DNA of 64,000 nt from Phytophthora quininea (Eukaryota > Oomycota > Peronosporomycetes > Peronosporales > Peronosporaceae). The stretch spans positions 1 to 64,000 of the forward strand of contig JAAVTG010000082.1 in the NCBI GenBank assembly GCA_011947345.1, read 5' to 3'. The notes beneath the pieces were generated by a model. The model worked only from the letters and a program-made list of their open reading frames with translations, searched no databases and was not told the origin of the DNA. Shown here piece after piece: positions 20,678 through 31,762 of the stretch. The first letter of the stretch is position 1, and each line of letters begins with the position of its first letter. Position numbers and translations under genes: made by a program.

Positions 20678-21974
20678 ATGCTTGGCTGGGTGCCTGGCTG
20701 GCTGCCTCCTGGCTGCCAGTTGTTAAAATGCACTGCCGCAGCACGCCCACGCCTGGAGGTGGCGGAAACCTGCCACCACCACCACCACCACTGCTGCCGT
20801 CTGCTACTACCGCGTCCGCTGCCCCCGCCACCACCGAACGCTGCACTGTTCACGACCCCAGCCGCGCCGACAACGACGCCCACGATCAAGACCAAGACGA
20901 CCCCAGCCGCGCCGACAACGACGCCCAAGATCAAGAAGAAGCAAGGCAGGACGATTTCGCTCACGGAGCGGAAGCAGCTCGTGCGCAAGTCGTCCGGCAC
21001 AGCCAAGAGCGTCGCGGCCAAGCACAATCTGCACAGGAACACCATCTCCAAGCACCGGAGACGCAAGGCCGCCGGCGAGTCGTTAGCGGACAAACCGAAG
21101 GGACGGAAGAAGATCTGGACGCTCGCGGCGGTTCTCCTGGCAATCCTGGCGGTGCCTTTCAAGCGGGGCTGGATCTCGTGGCCCGTGTGCTGCGAGCTGG
21201 CATCTGCCTCTCCACCTTCCGTCCTCTGAGGACGGCCGTCGAAGCCCGCTTGGAGACCACCACCGTGGTGGACTTCTGGTTCGCTGGTGGTGAAAAACAA
21301 GTGCTGGACTACATCAACTCGGCGAAGACGCGAATATGCATGGGCATGTTCTTCATCTCCAACCCAGCGATAGTGAAGGCGCTCATCGCCGCGGCCGACC
21401 GCATCGACGAGAAGATTGTAATCTTCACGGACCTCACCATGCTCCGCGGCAAAGGCAAGGCGAGTTTGAAGGAGCTGCTTGTGCACGGCAAGTTTGAAAT
21501 CTACCACTACACCAACACCATGCACGTCAAGACCATTTGGATCGACCGCCGGATCATGCTCCACGGCTCGGCCAACTGGTCGATCCAGGACTCCGCGGCC
21601 CGAACATCGAGTTCACCATGGTGCTCGCTGGGCCCATTGGTACGCTCGATTTTATTATTTCGTGCGTCACTCGCTTACTCAATGTTGCTTTCGTCAAAGT
21701 GGTCGAGACAGAGGCCGTGCTGCTGAAGTTCATCGCCCAGGCGGGTATGAAAACGGAAACACCGCTCCTTCAGATCGCGGCTGAAGCATTGGCCGTCGAC
21801 AACAGAGCTGGCGAAGCTGAGGAGAAGACAACTGTGCTGGACGATGAAACTGAGGAGAAAGCGGCCGTGCCGGCTGATGTTGAGATGGAGAATGTCTCCC
21901 TGCAGCAGCTGCCGTTTTGGCAGTTGAAGGAGAAGACCATCTTCCGCACCACGTTGGAGAACCTGCACAGATGA
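20678..21974 (+). CDS. Phospholipase-D-like (single HKD) protein with an N-terminal helix-turn-helix
   Basis: The C-terminal half is a PLD-fold domain: ICMGMFFISNPAIVKALIAA, KIVIFTDLTML, then HVKTIWIDRRIMLHGSANWS, which has the HxK(x)4D(x)n GSxN catalytic motif. A single HKD motif is typical of the MitoPLD/Zucchini and bacterial nuclease-type PLDs, which act as dimers on phospholipid or nucleic acid. The N-terminal half is low complexity (His run, Pro run, a 45-bp direct repeat at 20852-20941) followed by a helix-turn-helix-like segment (AKSVAAKHNLHRNTISKHRR) of transposase type. The two halves are in different frames joined at the G run 21165-21168. A second break lies near 21598 in a C run. 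A hydrophobic segment (TLAAVLLAILAVPF) lies between them. The start is uncertain; 20678 is the first ATG in frame. Confidence 0.55.
20852..20941 (+). repeat. 45-bp direct repeat in coding sequence, two units
   Basis: Units starting ACGACCCCAGCCGCGCCGAC at 20852 and 20897 encode a Thr/Pro/Lys-rich 15-residue repeat (TTPAAPTTTP core) in the linker before the helix-turn-helix. Confidence 0.7.
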
Positions 21975-22532
21975 AAGATGATGGAGGGTATCTGTTTGAA
22001 CAGTGTACTCACACCGCTACCGATGGATACGAACTTCCTCACTCCCCAGGAATGAACCAAGTTTGCTAAGTGGAAAAATGATGTTGCCTTTTGCTCTCTC
22101 GTCGAGCTTGGCCCGCGAATTCGTGAGTTCTCCTCCTTCTCTCTCTTCGTCCTCCGAAGTATCGTCGTGGCTCGCAAGTGGTGGTTACAAAGTAGACTGC
22201 ATCCTTGGTATGTACTATGGGGATCTGCTCACTAGCTGTACGTACCGGCATCAACGACGGAAGCGTCCCGCATGGCCGTCGACAGCGCAGAGTCCGCAGC
22301 TCTTCGCTCTGTGCTCTTGCCGCAAATTCGAAAATCTAGGAACTATTGTGTTTACGGATGGGTTCAGTCTCATTTTGTATCTGCTCGCAATGAGCGAACC
22401 CGAGGTCGTCGTGGACATTGCGTCGCTCAATTCGCAGGCTTCTGCTGCGGAAACTTCCACTCAAGCGCACAGGATGAATTGCCGTCGTCTCGGGATGCCA
22501 ACACAGCTTTAATAACCTCGAAAAGCGCCGAA

Positions 22533-24214
22533 ATGGCTCACCAGCACGCCCACAACCACGCGCATCACCCCGACTGTCAACATGCCGAGCCCTTGACGCC
22601 GTCGCAGGAGCTCTTCGCCTGTGCCAAGCGCAACGACCTCCCCAAGTTCGTGAAGTTGGTGGCCGAGTATGGAGACGAGCTGGTGCTCCGCAGAGACCCG
22701 CAGGGCCACACGATCGCCCACTGGGCGGCGCAGAGAGCCAACGGGGAGTTCCTACAGTACTTGGACTCCATCGGAGCGCCCTTAAACCTCCCTAGTGAGG
22801 ACGGTAAAGTGCAGCTGCACCCCATCCATTGGGCCTGTGCTGCTGGCAACCTGAGTGCGCTCAGAGCGCTCGTGCTCAAGCTCGGAGTGGATGTCAACAC
22901 TTGCGATGCCAAGAAGAACCGGTCGCCGTTGCTGGTGGCTGCGCAGAATGGCCATCCATTGTTGGTGTTGTTCTGTGTGCGAAATGGAGCGGATGCGACG
23001 CTGACGACTCCGATGGAGATACGGCTGTGCATTGGGCGGCGTACAAGGGCGCGACAGAGATCGTCGCTGTGTTCCAGTACCTTGGAGTGAGCTCGGACGC
23101 GCCAGACAACTTTGGACAGACGCCGCTGCATCTTGCAGCAATGCGAGGGGAACTAGCTACCGTGCAGTTCCTGGTAGAAACGCTGGATGCGAATGTGAAG
23201 GCGCTGGACGCCAAGAAGAGAACCCCAGAGATCTGGCAGAAGTGAAACATTTCCGTGAGGTAGTGAGGTATCTGAAGCAACGTGAACTGAGAGAGGCAGC
23301 GTGGAATGTGGCTGCCTTTACGTGGTGGTGCAATCCCGGCAGTCGCGCGCCGTACCATTTCACAGTGGTGAATGCCGTGATCGCAACGCTGCTCTACTTG
23401 TTCATCGTACTGCCAGCGATGCCCGACAGACGCAACGTGATGGTACCCCATTTGGCATTTAATGCCTTGACGTGGTATTTCTTCTATCGCACAGTGGTTA
23501 CCAAGCCAGGGAATGCACCGCAGGACAGTAAACGGTACGGCGAAGCGTACAACAGAGTCACTGACGCACTGATCAACGGCGATGATGCCGAGGATGAGGA
23601 TAACGAAGGCGATGGTGCAAGTGCGCGAGCTCAGCGCGAGTGCATTGAACGCCCACTGTGTCATACCTGCCACATTCAGAGACCGCCACGATCCAAGCAT
23701 TGCCGTATCTGCAAGACCTGTGTGCCCGTGTTTGACCACCAGTACGTGCAGACTCAAGCCAGTTTTATTGTTTTTGGCGTCTAACCCTTCTTACGTATCT
23801 TGCAGCTGCCCATTCGTCGACAACTGCGTTGGTCGTGACAACTACGCTATGTTCTTGCTCTTCGTGCTTTGCTTGACAATGGATCTCGTTGGGACGGAGT
23901 ATGTGCTCTACCTGTATTGGCGCTGGCACCACCACATGCGCACCTACGCCGTCATCGGCATGATCTACGTATTGCTACTCCTGCTTCCGGTTGCACAGCT
24001 AGCAGGCTTCCACATCTACTTGACACTTCGCAACCGTACCACGAACGAGATGCTCAATGCGGATCGATACCGTTTCCAGCGTGGAGGAGAGCTGCGCTCG
24101 TATGACCGTGGAGTCATCCGGAACGTTGGAGAGCGCTGCTTTGGTCTCCACAGCGACGAACAAGTCGACGACGATGCTGAAGCAAAAGTCAAGCTCCTGG
24201 ACGCGCAGGTCTAA
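22533..24214 (+). CDS. Ankyrin-repeat DHHC palmitoyltransferase (HIP14/AKR1-like)
   Basis: S-acyltransferase for membrane targeting of proteins, probably Golgi or plasma membrane. The start at 22533 opens with a His-rich segment (MAHQHAHNHAHHPDCQHAEP). Ankyrin repeats follow (GHTIAHWAAQRANGEFLQYL, PIHWACAAGNLSALRALVLK, TPLHLAAMRGELATVQFLVE), then membrane segments around 23360-23490, and the Cys-rich DHHC domain: CHTCHIQRPPRSKHCRICKT, then FDHHC formed across an intron (23742-23805, GT-AG, 64 bp), then PFVDNCVGRDNY. Two further membrane helices and a charged tail end at a TAA at 24212-24214. The frame breaks near 22999 and at the C run 23223-23226, both inside conserved repeats; one missing base at each restores homology. 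The DHHC motif itself is intact after splicing. Confidence 0.8.
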
Positions 24215-24319
24215 GGTCTAGCTAGGGCCGAACATACTCTCACGACGAAGCATTTTATTGTGAATACGATGAACGCAACTACTGTAACACGAATCGAAAT
24301 ACCATCCACTGACAACAAA

Positions 24320-26655
24320 CTACCAGAGCTGACACTTAGTGCGGGGGTTCATGGGAGCACCAGCACGACACGAGTAGACGCGAGCAAAGTCGCGCGAGTT
24401 GCTCGCCATACCGTTGATACGCCATCGTTCGGGCGAATGCGGGTCCGTGGCGAGCTGCTTGGTCAAACTGGCGTCGCTAGCCTTGGAGCAAAAGGCCTGA
24501 GCGAACGAGATGAAGAACAGTCTATCGGCTACACTGGCAGGCAAGTTGAGCTCTGCCTGACTCATCGGAGTATCCAACTCTGTGGCATCGGTGTCGCTAC
24601 CTTTGCCTAGGTCTTTAACAAATGCTTGGTACGCCGCGAAGGACAGCTTGACACCGCCGTTGTCGGCAATATTCTCGCCAAGTGTGTAGTCTCCGTTAAC
24701 GTAGCCCAGCACCTTCTTGTCGTCAGAGATACTCGTCACTGGGTAGGCGGAATATTCATCCACCAAACATTGTGCTCGCTTTGCAAACTCCATTGCGGTG
24801 TCGTTACTCCACCATTCGGCGAGATTGCCGTCACCTGCGTAGTGCCTACCAGTGTCGTCGAAGCCGTGCGTTAGTTCATGCCCAATCACACTACCAATGG
24901 CACCAAAGTTACGTGCAGGGTGGCGACCTCGAGCAAAAATGGAGGCTGAAGGATCCCCGCCGGGAACACGATCTGGTTTCCCGTGGGCTGGTAGTACGCG
25001 TTCACAGTAGCACTTGACATCGCCCACTCGCTCCGGTCTACAGAATGCCCAATCTTCCCAACGATACGCTGGAACTCGTGCTGCTTTATGACACGCATAT
25101 TTTCTGCAAGGGAGGCGTCGCTGCGGATCTCGAACGGGAAGTGTCTTGTAGCTGTTGAGTGACCGATGAGGTTGGTCATGTTGCCCAATTTCTCAAGAGC
25201 AGCTTGACGGGTAGGTCCGTCCAACCAGTCCACCCGTCCCAAATTGTTTTTAGTGCTTTCTGGAGCTGCTTCACGAGCTGGTCCGCGAGCTGTTGGCTTG
25301 CCTGGTCGAATTTGAGTAGAGCATAGTATTTGCCTACCAAGTTGGGGAAGTTGGTTCTCACACGTTGAAGACACACCTTCCAACGCGGGGCACGAACCTT
25401 CTGCCCACCCAGCGTCCTCGCGAACAAGGAAAAACTTGCTTGTACAAAAGACTCGCTAAGGGCCGGAGCGTACGTACTCAGATACTGGAACGTCAACACG
25501 GTCTTCAACGTGTCCAGGGTCACCGAATCCCCGCCACGAGCTTCTCGGCTTTCTCGAAGTACGCAGGAGGCTCTACAACCACGTCAAGGTTGCGAGCTTT
25601 AAGGTCGTCCAGCACTCCAGTGCCATTGACGAACTGCGAGAACAGCAGCGGATACTTCTCCGCAGCTTTGACCGCACTCATTCGGTTGTACGACGCAATT
25701 GGATCCTGCAGCTCTTCTTTTGGCACGAAGAGCGGCGCAAGAGTCTTCTCGAAAGCAATGACCGACGCCGCTCGTGCTGCAGCTTCGTCGGACCCCCAAC
25801 CAGCTAATACAAACAGCTCAACCACGTACGCATGCAGCGCGTCACTCACAGAGTCGAACTTGTCACTGTTGAGATAATACTGCGGATCCGGCAGCGTGAG
25901 TCCCGACTGAGAAACATACAACGCGTAGGTGGTTGCATCCCTCGCATCGGCCGACACACTCAAGCTTGTGAAGAAGTCCGGCCCAGTCTGCGAGAGCTTC
26001 CTGCCAACTGGAACAGCTCCTGTTTACTCTTGGTGGCTTTAATTTGCTGCAAGATTGGCCTCACCACTTTCATCGCGGCCTCATCGGCAGCCGTGCTGCT
26101 CACGTTGCTGAAATTCATGCAGGAGGCGTACAGCTCCCCCACCAGAGGCCAATCCTGGCTCATGAGCTGCTTCAGCACGCGCTCGTTCTCGTTCTGCACG
26201 GTGGAGAAGGACAGAAACACGCTAGGCTTGTCTTCTGGGATCTCGGTCTGCTTCTGCCACGCTCCGCAGCTGAACGAGTAAAAGTCTTGGCACGGATCCA
26301 CACTGCTGTCAATATGCTGCTTCACGTCACTGGGTAGCGTCTCCACCCAGTCTGATTCATTGTCTAGAGTTGTGATGCTCTTAGGGGCCTGTAACGTGCC
26401 GCCTCGCACCACCAGCACCACGACAATGAGGAAGAGACCGGCGAGTCCTGCGAATGCCCAGGCGGCTCTGGAGCGGCTCAGAGCCAGCGGAGAGGCGCTA
26501 AAGAACTCAGCAGGCTCTCTGTCATGGGCCACAAGTGGCTGCTCGTCCCCGTTGGAGCGCGTCTTGTCGGCAGAGACGTCTTCTTCCTCGTAGAGGGCGT
26601 TGGAGCTCTCTTCTGCATTGACCTTCTGCCATTTGGAGGCCTTGGAGCGCTCCAT
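24320..26655 (-). CDS. M13-family zinc metallopeptidase (neprilysin/ECE-like)
   Basis: Type II membrane peptidase with its active site outside the cell or in the secretory lumen. The start at 26655 gives a charged cytoplasmic tail and one membrane anchor (AFAGLAGLFLIVVVLVV). The M13 N-terminal block VDPCQDFYSFSCGAW follows. The catalytic half has NAYYQPTGNQIVFPAGILQ, the zinc site GHELTHGFDD (HExxH) and GENIADNGG (ExxxD third ligand), then FFISFAQAFC and RWRINGMASN near the end. About 770 residues fits the family. The frame breaks at 25529-25532 (C run on +) and at four other points near 24930, 25250, 25990 and possibly others, all single-base and inside conserved sequence. This is read as assembly error. 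It is one of the surest identifications in the window. Confidence 0.85.
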
Positions 26656-27411
26656 TTCTAACGAAATTTGGCTGGCACGTGTGCGAGTGAGTTGGCGACG
26701 AGATCCAAGTGGAAGAATGCCACGCCAGAGGATGCGGGCAGAGATCGGCAGCCGCACTAGGAGACGCTTCGGAGACTGCAAGTGATTCTTACGTGGCGAG
26801 CCAGTCTGTGACGAATAGTACAGCACGGGACACAGTTTGTGTGAACCAAGTCTGACTATATACTCACTAAAGTGCGAATCCAATTGATGGACACCAACGA
26901 AAGACTCACTTCAGATTTTGCTTAGTCGGGGATCAAGTGTATGTGTCCGGTGCCTCTCTTTACCAGCTACCAGCCTTGCCCCTCGCGGGTGTCGACCGTG
27001 GTTACGCAGTTAAATATGAGGCACAAAGCGACTTCTTGTCGGCTTCTCGTCCAGTGCTCGGGGAGGACTCTTTTGAGTTCTCAGCAGCCTGCTCTCGTCG
27101 CCCATTGCGGGACCGAGGGTGGCGCTGTTGCCTTCTCGGGCACGTCAACGGAGGAGCTGCAGGAACATCTCTAATTTATGTATGACTTGCACTTTTTACT
27201 TTCCATCAACTGGTCTCCAGTCCGGTTGGTGATATACGCAGTGCAGAAAGTGTATTGTAGTGCGGGAGGAATACCCCTTCCTGTGCCGGGTGTCGGTACC
27301 TGGACGGAAGTATGCAGCTCGCTGTGTGCTTTGGGGGCTTTCTGTGGCATTCACATCTCAAACACATGAATTCCATTGCATTTACGGTAGTAGAAAAAGT
27401 AATCGAGTTCT
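26656..27411. other. Intergenic stretch, no supported gene
   Basis: Short frames only, none with a recognisable domain. The part next to 26655 is presumably the promoter of the M13 peptidase gene. Confidence 0.4.
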
Positions 27412-27809
27412 TTACTCTGGTTCCGTAGCATGCCGCTCCAGTGTCGCCAACTGCCACTCTAAGTTGTCCAAGCGGTTCATCGTGGCTTGGTGCTGGGTCT
27501 GCATGTCTTGGCGATTCGCGGCAATTGCATCAAAGACTGCTTGGGGTACATGAGCCTGTGTGTGATACACGGCGGCCTCTCGCTCCATCCTCAGCGCGAT
27601 GCTCGGGTGTGAGCTGCTTCCACCCCAGCCGGCGTCACTCCACAGTTTCTAAATGTCTTGCGGAACTGGTATCCCAACTTCGCCGCGATGACGGCGTCGG
27701 CGTCAACGGGCATCCCGGCCGTCACCGCCGGAGCGACAACACGTCCAACACGTTGCTCGCCGGCAGGATCCGCGACTTGATCAACCTCTGGGTAATCGGT
27801 AGACGCCAT
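27412..27809 (-). CDS. Small coiled-coil hypothetical protein
   Basis: The ATG at 27809 starts MASTDYPEVDQVADPAGEQ. The frame shifts once at the C run 27623-27626 and then gives a C-terminal helix rich in Gln, Glu and Arg (AAVYHTQAHVPQAVF, then MNRLDNLEWQLATLERHATE) with a heptad look, ending at TAA 27414-27412. No domain is recognised. The N-terminal signature M-x-S-T-x-Y-x-E-x-D-Q-V-A-D is shared with a frame at 32073-32243, so this is a small family. It lies directly beside the boundary of the inverted duplication. Confidence 0.4.
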
Positions 27810-27862
27810 TTCTCGGGGTGAGAGAATTCTAGTTGAGATGCGGCTGCGGGTTTGCCGTGTGA

Positions 27863-28278
27863 AGAAATTGCATCCCAAGTCGCTGAAGCAGTTGACGGAG
27901 GAGGTGTTGGAGCGATAGATCCAGACAGGCCAGCACGACTCCGTACGATATCGATGCATTTGAGTTGTTCTCTATAGCGGTCTCGTTGCTGACTGTTTTA
28001 ATGTCCTTGCTGCAGGTCGAAGATGCTCGTGCGACGCTGGAGCTGTACAAGCGCGAGCAGTTTGCGTGGGAGAAGTATCTGCGCACGAACAAGGGCAACA
28101 GCTCGTTGGTGGGCGTTGCTCCCGCACTCCCGAAAAAGACGACGAAGAGACAGCGAACGAGCTTTCTGCCGCGGCCAAGGCGCATCTAGATAGCGATGAC
28201 GAAGGGATTAGTGCCGGGCGCATTTCGATGGCCATCCCGGACTCGAAGGAGCTCGCTATCATGGAATACGGCGAGTAG
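27863..28278 (+). pseudogene. REX4 3'-terminal fragment (copy B)
   Basis: Corresponds to the last two exons of the REX4 gene at 19226-20388, in inverted orientation. It keeps the intron and the VEDARATLELYKREQFAWEK coding block. A CAG codon has become TAG (about 27919), and a C missing in the CCC run near 28128 shifts the frame. The catalytic N-terminal exon is absent. The final MEYGE and stop codon remain at 28264-28278. It is a non-functional by-product of the duplication. Confidence 0.85.
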
Positions 28279-28340
28279 ATTCATGTCATAGAGTTCAAAC
28301 TCATAGACCTCGAAATGTGTGTCTATTGCAGTGAGGAAAA

Positions 28341-29163
28341 CTATCTCGGCTGTGCTAGATAAGTCGTAACAGTCTTTCCCGACACCGCGATGTACGAGTA
28401 CATGTCGTCGTACCTTTTGATCACTTCGTCGATCCACGAAGCTTTGACCTTCTGGGCGGCCCCAACTTCGTACATCAGGTTGGAAACTCGTTCCACTGGT
28501 ATTCTCTCGACTGCCCACGACAGACACAGATAGTAACTCAGGTCTTGCGAAACACCACTCGTCTTCGGGCCACCGAACCTGGCGGCCGTGATGAGCTTCA
28601 GCAAGTCTTCATCGTCGTAGTACTTCCGCAGCGTGGAAATCATCGAGCTGCCCTCGTTGTTGCGTTTGGCTTCGTCGAATGTCTCGGCGTAGTGACGCCA
28701 AAGCGCCAGGTTCGGGTTCGAGAAGATGTCGTCGCCAGCCTGGTCGAGCTTTAGCACCGTGAAAACCTCGTCCACGGGCTTGGAAGCCTGCAACCACTCC
28801 TTCACCTTTGCCGCTTCGACAGCTCTCGCCAGAGCTGTAGCTTTCGCGGCATTGGCAGCAGCCGTCGTCTCCGCTGTGTTCGTCAGCGACGTGATCTTCG
28901 AGATGCTTGTTCCGGGAGGCCACCTCTCTCTCTTCCTCGTCTTCATTGTCGTTGTCGTCACTGGAAACGTCTTCACTGTCATCCTCCTCCTCCTCCTCGA
29001 TAGTGGCGACAGTTCTCAAGTTCCTGTTGGACTCGACGCCAACCACTTCGGACAGAGCAAACATGGATGTTCGAGTAACGCCGTGCTTGAATGTCTCGGT
29101 TGCTTCGACGTTTGCGAGGGAAACGGCAGCAGATTGGACCAGCACAGCAAAGTGGAGACGCAT
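28341..29163 (-). CDS. RxLR-dEER effector with one WY unit (copy B), frame-broken
   Basis: The start at 29163 gives a signal peptide (MRLHFAVLVQSAAVSLANVE), then RNLR and an acidic run ending EEER as in copy A. After the EER the frame changes in the GA tract 28923-28944, which is shorter than in copy A. The downstream frame has one WY unit (NLALWRHYAETFDEAKRNNE, then TLRKYYDDEDLLKLI) and a C-terminal helix ending TTYLAQPR, which is the end copy A lost to the insertion. The upstream sequence is unrelated to that of copy A and has no clear initiator. It may be unexpressed. Confidence 0.65.
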
Positions 29164-29168
29164 GGTTG

Positions 29169-29795
29169 CAACAGTGAATCAAGCAAGAAAGAATTGTTCA
29201 TTCCTCTGAAGCCACTGATACTTGAATGCCTTCATTCCCCTTCGCTTGGAGCACTCGCAGCCGAACGAGCAATCATCGGGCTGTCAGCGTGACGATAAAA
29301 CTGAAGCAGTTGCCGTCAGCAAGCGAACTTGAGGTTCAAGGCGGTAACAAAGCTGACAGCGTCGTTCGAAGGCATTGTTGCTAGGGTGTAATTCTCCACG
29401 GATTGCTTTGAAAAGCAATTGCCAACGCCATCGTCCTCAACAATGCCCCCACCATGAGGCACTTTGACGCCTCGTTTTCCTTGGCTCGCAGAGGAAACAT
29501 GCTCGTGCTCAACTCGTTCGTCGACAGTTGGGCGTGGCGGAATGGCTCGCAGTTTATGCTGCAGTTCTGCATGGGCCGGCGGCAACTTCAATCACTTTCC
29601 TCGAGCTGCTGCTTGGGGAGCCCTCGCATCCTTCTCTAAAGTCCGCGTTTCCCTTTTCGTCTCCTCTCTTGCTGTCACTATCTCTATCTTGCTTTCACTA
29701 TGTCGTAAACCGTGGTCTCTGCCTTCAAATCGATCACTACTCCCTCGCTAACGTCCGCACATGGCGACTAGCGAGCCCCACTGGAGCTCTTCGCC
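29169..29795. other. Intergenic stretch upstream of UDP-sugar pyrophosphorylase
   Basis: No supported gene. The last 150 bp before 29796 are pyrimidine rich (repeated TCTCTC, CTATCTC), as is common in oomycete promoters. Confidence 0.4.
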
Positions 29796-31762
29796 ATGGC
29801 GAGCAAGCCCAGCGCCGCCTACGTCACAACGCAAAACGCGATGGGCATCGCACACTCCGAAGACAACAACCAGCAGGCTGCAGTCGCACCTGAGGCCCGT
29901 GCTCGGGTGCTAAGGGCGTTGCAGGCCTGGGATCAAGCAGACCTGTTGACGCTGCTCTCCGAACAGCCCGACGGAGCTCTGTGGACGCAACTACTGCACT
30001 TCGACGGCTGGTACAAGGGCGGCGTGGACGGATATCTATCTACAGCTACCAAACTATACGCGGAGCTGCGCGGTGAAACCTCGGAAGACGACGGTGGCAA
30101 TGTCTGGGCGGACTGGAAGCCGTCGAACCCTGCGGCGTCGTCGGAACTGGCGGCGGTCGCAAATTTCGAGTCACCGCTGTACACGGAGCTGGAGCAGGTC
30201 GGTCTCTCGAATCTGGACAAGTGCTGCTTCGTGGTGGTGGCTGGCGGACTGGGTGAACGTCTTGGCTACCAAGGGATCAAGCTAAGGCTTCCAGTGGAGA
30301 CGCTGACCCACACCAGCTACTTGGAATCCTACGTGCAGCATCTTCTGGCGATGCAAACGCTCGCCAACTCCAAATTGGAGCAAGATCAAGCTCCGATCCA
30401 GATCCCGTTGGCGATTATGACGTCGGATTCGACCCATGAGGCGACGTTGAGCTTCTTGGAAGAGCACAAGTACTTTGGCATGACGAACGACCAACTGACA
30501 CTCATCAAGCAGGAGAAAGTGCCGTGTGTCGATGTGATCGAGGAATCTGCCGCGGACGGCAAGCAACCGAAGCTGAAACTTGTCGCGAAGGACGGCCTGC
30601 TGGTGATGAAGCCGCATGGACATGGCGATGTCCACACGCTGCTGCACACGTCTGGGTTGGCGACCAAGTGGCAGAAGGCAGGCAAGAAGTTTGTGCACTT
30701 CATTCAAGACACCAACTACCTCATTCTTAACGGCGCACTGCCGATGCTGGGGGCTTGTGTCAAGCATAACTGGGGCTTTGCGTTCACGACGGTGCCACGT
30801 AAAGCCAAGGACGCGTCTGGAGGTATCGTCCGCTTCACATCAGCTGACGGCAAGCACTCGACGCTGTTCAACGTGGAATACCACGAGCTTGACCAGTTCT
30901 TGCGCACACGAGCTAAGGAGGAGTTCCCGGACGGCGACGTGAACGACCCCAAGACGGGCTTCTCTCCGTTCCCAGGCAACATCAACGGTGTGGTCGCGGC
31001 TTTGGACTTCTACGTGCCGGTGCTGGAGAAGACGATGGGCTTCGTGCCTGAGGTGTTCAACCCAAAGTTCCGTCCCAATTCCAACAAATGCGAGTTCAAA
31101 TCCCCGCTCGTCTGGAGTGCATGATGCAGGACTACCCGAAGCTGCTGGTGCAGTACCAAATCGAGCAGCATGACGACAGCGGTAATGGTGGCGTGGGTCT
31201 CGTCCAGTTCCCGTCCGAGTTGGTTTATTCGCCATGCAAGAATGACGCTGCCAGTGCCAGTGAGAAGGCGAAGAACGATATCCCTCCGCAGTGTGCTAGC
31301 TCTGCTGAGCACGAGGTGTTTGTAGTGAACCGCTTGAAACTGCGTGCGCTTGGCGTGCCGCTACCTGAAGATCAGAAGGCGCAGTCGTGGCTTGACATTC
31401 CTGTGGACTGCTCCGGTCCGCAGCTCGTCTTCAGCAACGGGTTTGCTCTCAGCAAGGAGACGTTGGCCAAGAAGTTCGCCAATCCATCGGCTGTGGACAT
31501 CACGGCTCGCTCGACGCTGATTGTGGAGGGAGCCGACGTAACAATCAGCGCATTGAAGCTGGATGGCGCTGTGCATATCGTGGCCTGCACCGGTGCCAGG
31601 GTCGAGGTGAAATCGCTGGCCGTCAAGAACGCCGGTGTCGAATATGAATCTGTGGGTGAGGACAGCGACCCAGTGGATGCGATGCGTGGATATCGCTTGA
31701 AGCAGAAGGAGATGAAGGAATTCCGCTTCGATACACCAGGCAACTACGTGATCAACGAGTAG
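29796..31762 (+). CDS. UDP-sugar pyrophosphorylase (USP type)
   Basis: Makes UDP-sugars from sugar-1-phosphates and UTP in the cytosol, for cell-wall and glycan synthesis. The nucleotide-binding signature is VVAGGLGERLGYQGIKL. Other blocks are IMTSDSTHEATLSFLEEHKY, MKPHGHGDVHTLLH, FIQDTNYL, GFSPFPGNIN and ARLECMMQDYPKLL, all in the order of plant and protist USP. The length of about 655 residues fits. One frame break at the C run 31102-31105 lies directly inside the block before ARLECMMQDYPK, and a single missing base explains it. The C-terminus has the beta-helix-like repeats usual for this family. The start at 29796 (MASKPSAAYV) is the first ATG in a good position. Confidence 0.85.

Larger units (their letters stand above)
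27848..29168. repeat. Inverted segmental duplicate (copy B) of 17039-19658
   Basis: Reverse complement of the RxLR gene body plus the 3' half of REX4, without the 978-bp insertion. Identity is high throughout (only a few substitutions per 100 bp in the REX4 part). On one side it ends within the first REX4 intron (GGGTTTGCCGTGTG at about 27848); on the other it ends about 7 bp before the RxLR start codon (TGCAACC then ATG). Confidence 0.85.

Noticed and set aside
30282..30767. 161-codon frame on the minus strand
   Set aside because: Antisense shadow of UDP-sugar pyrophosphorylase.
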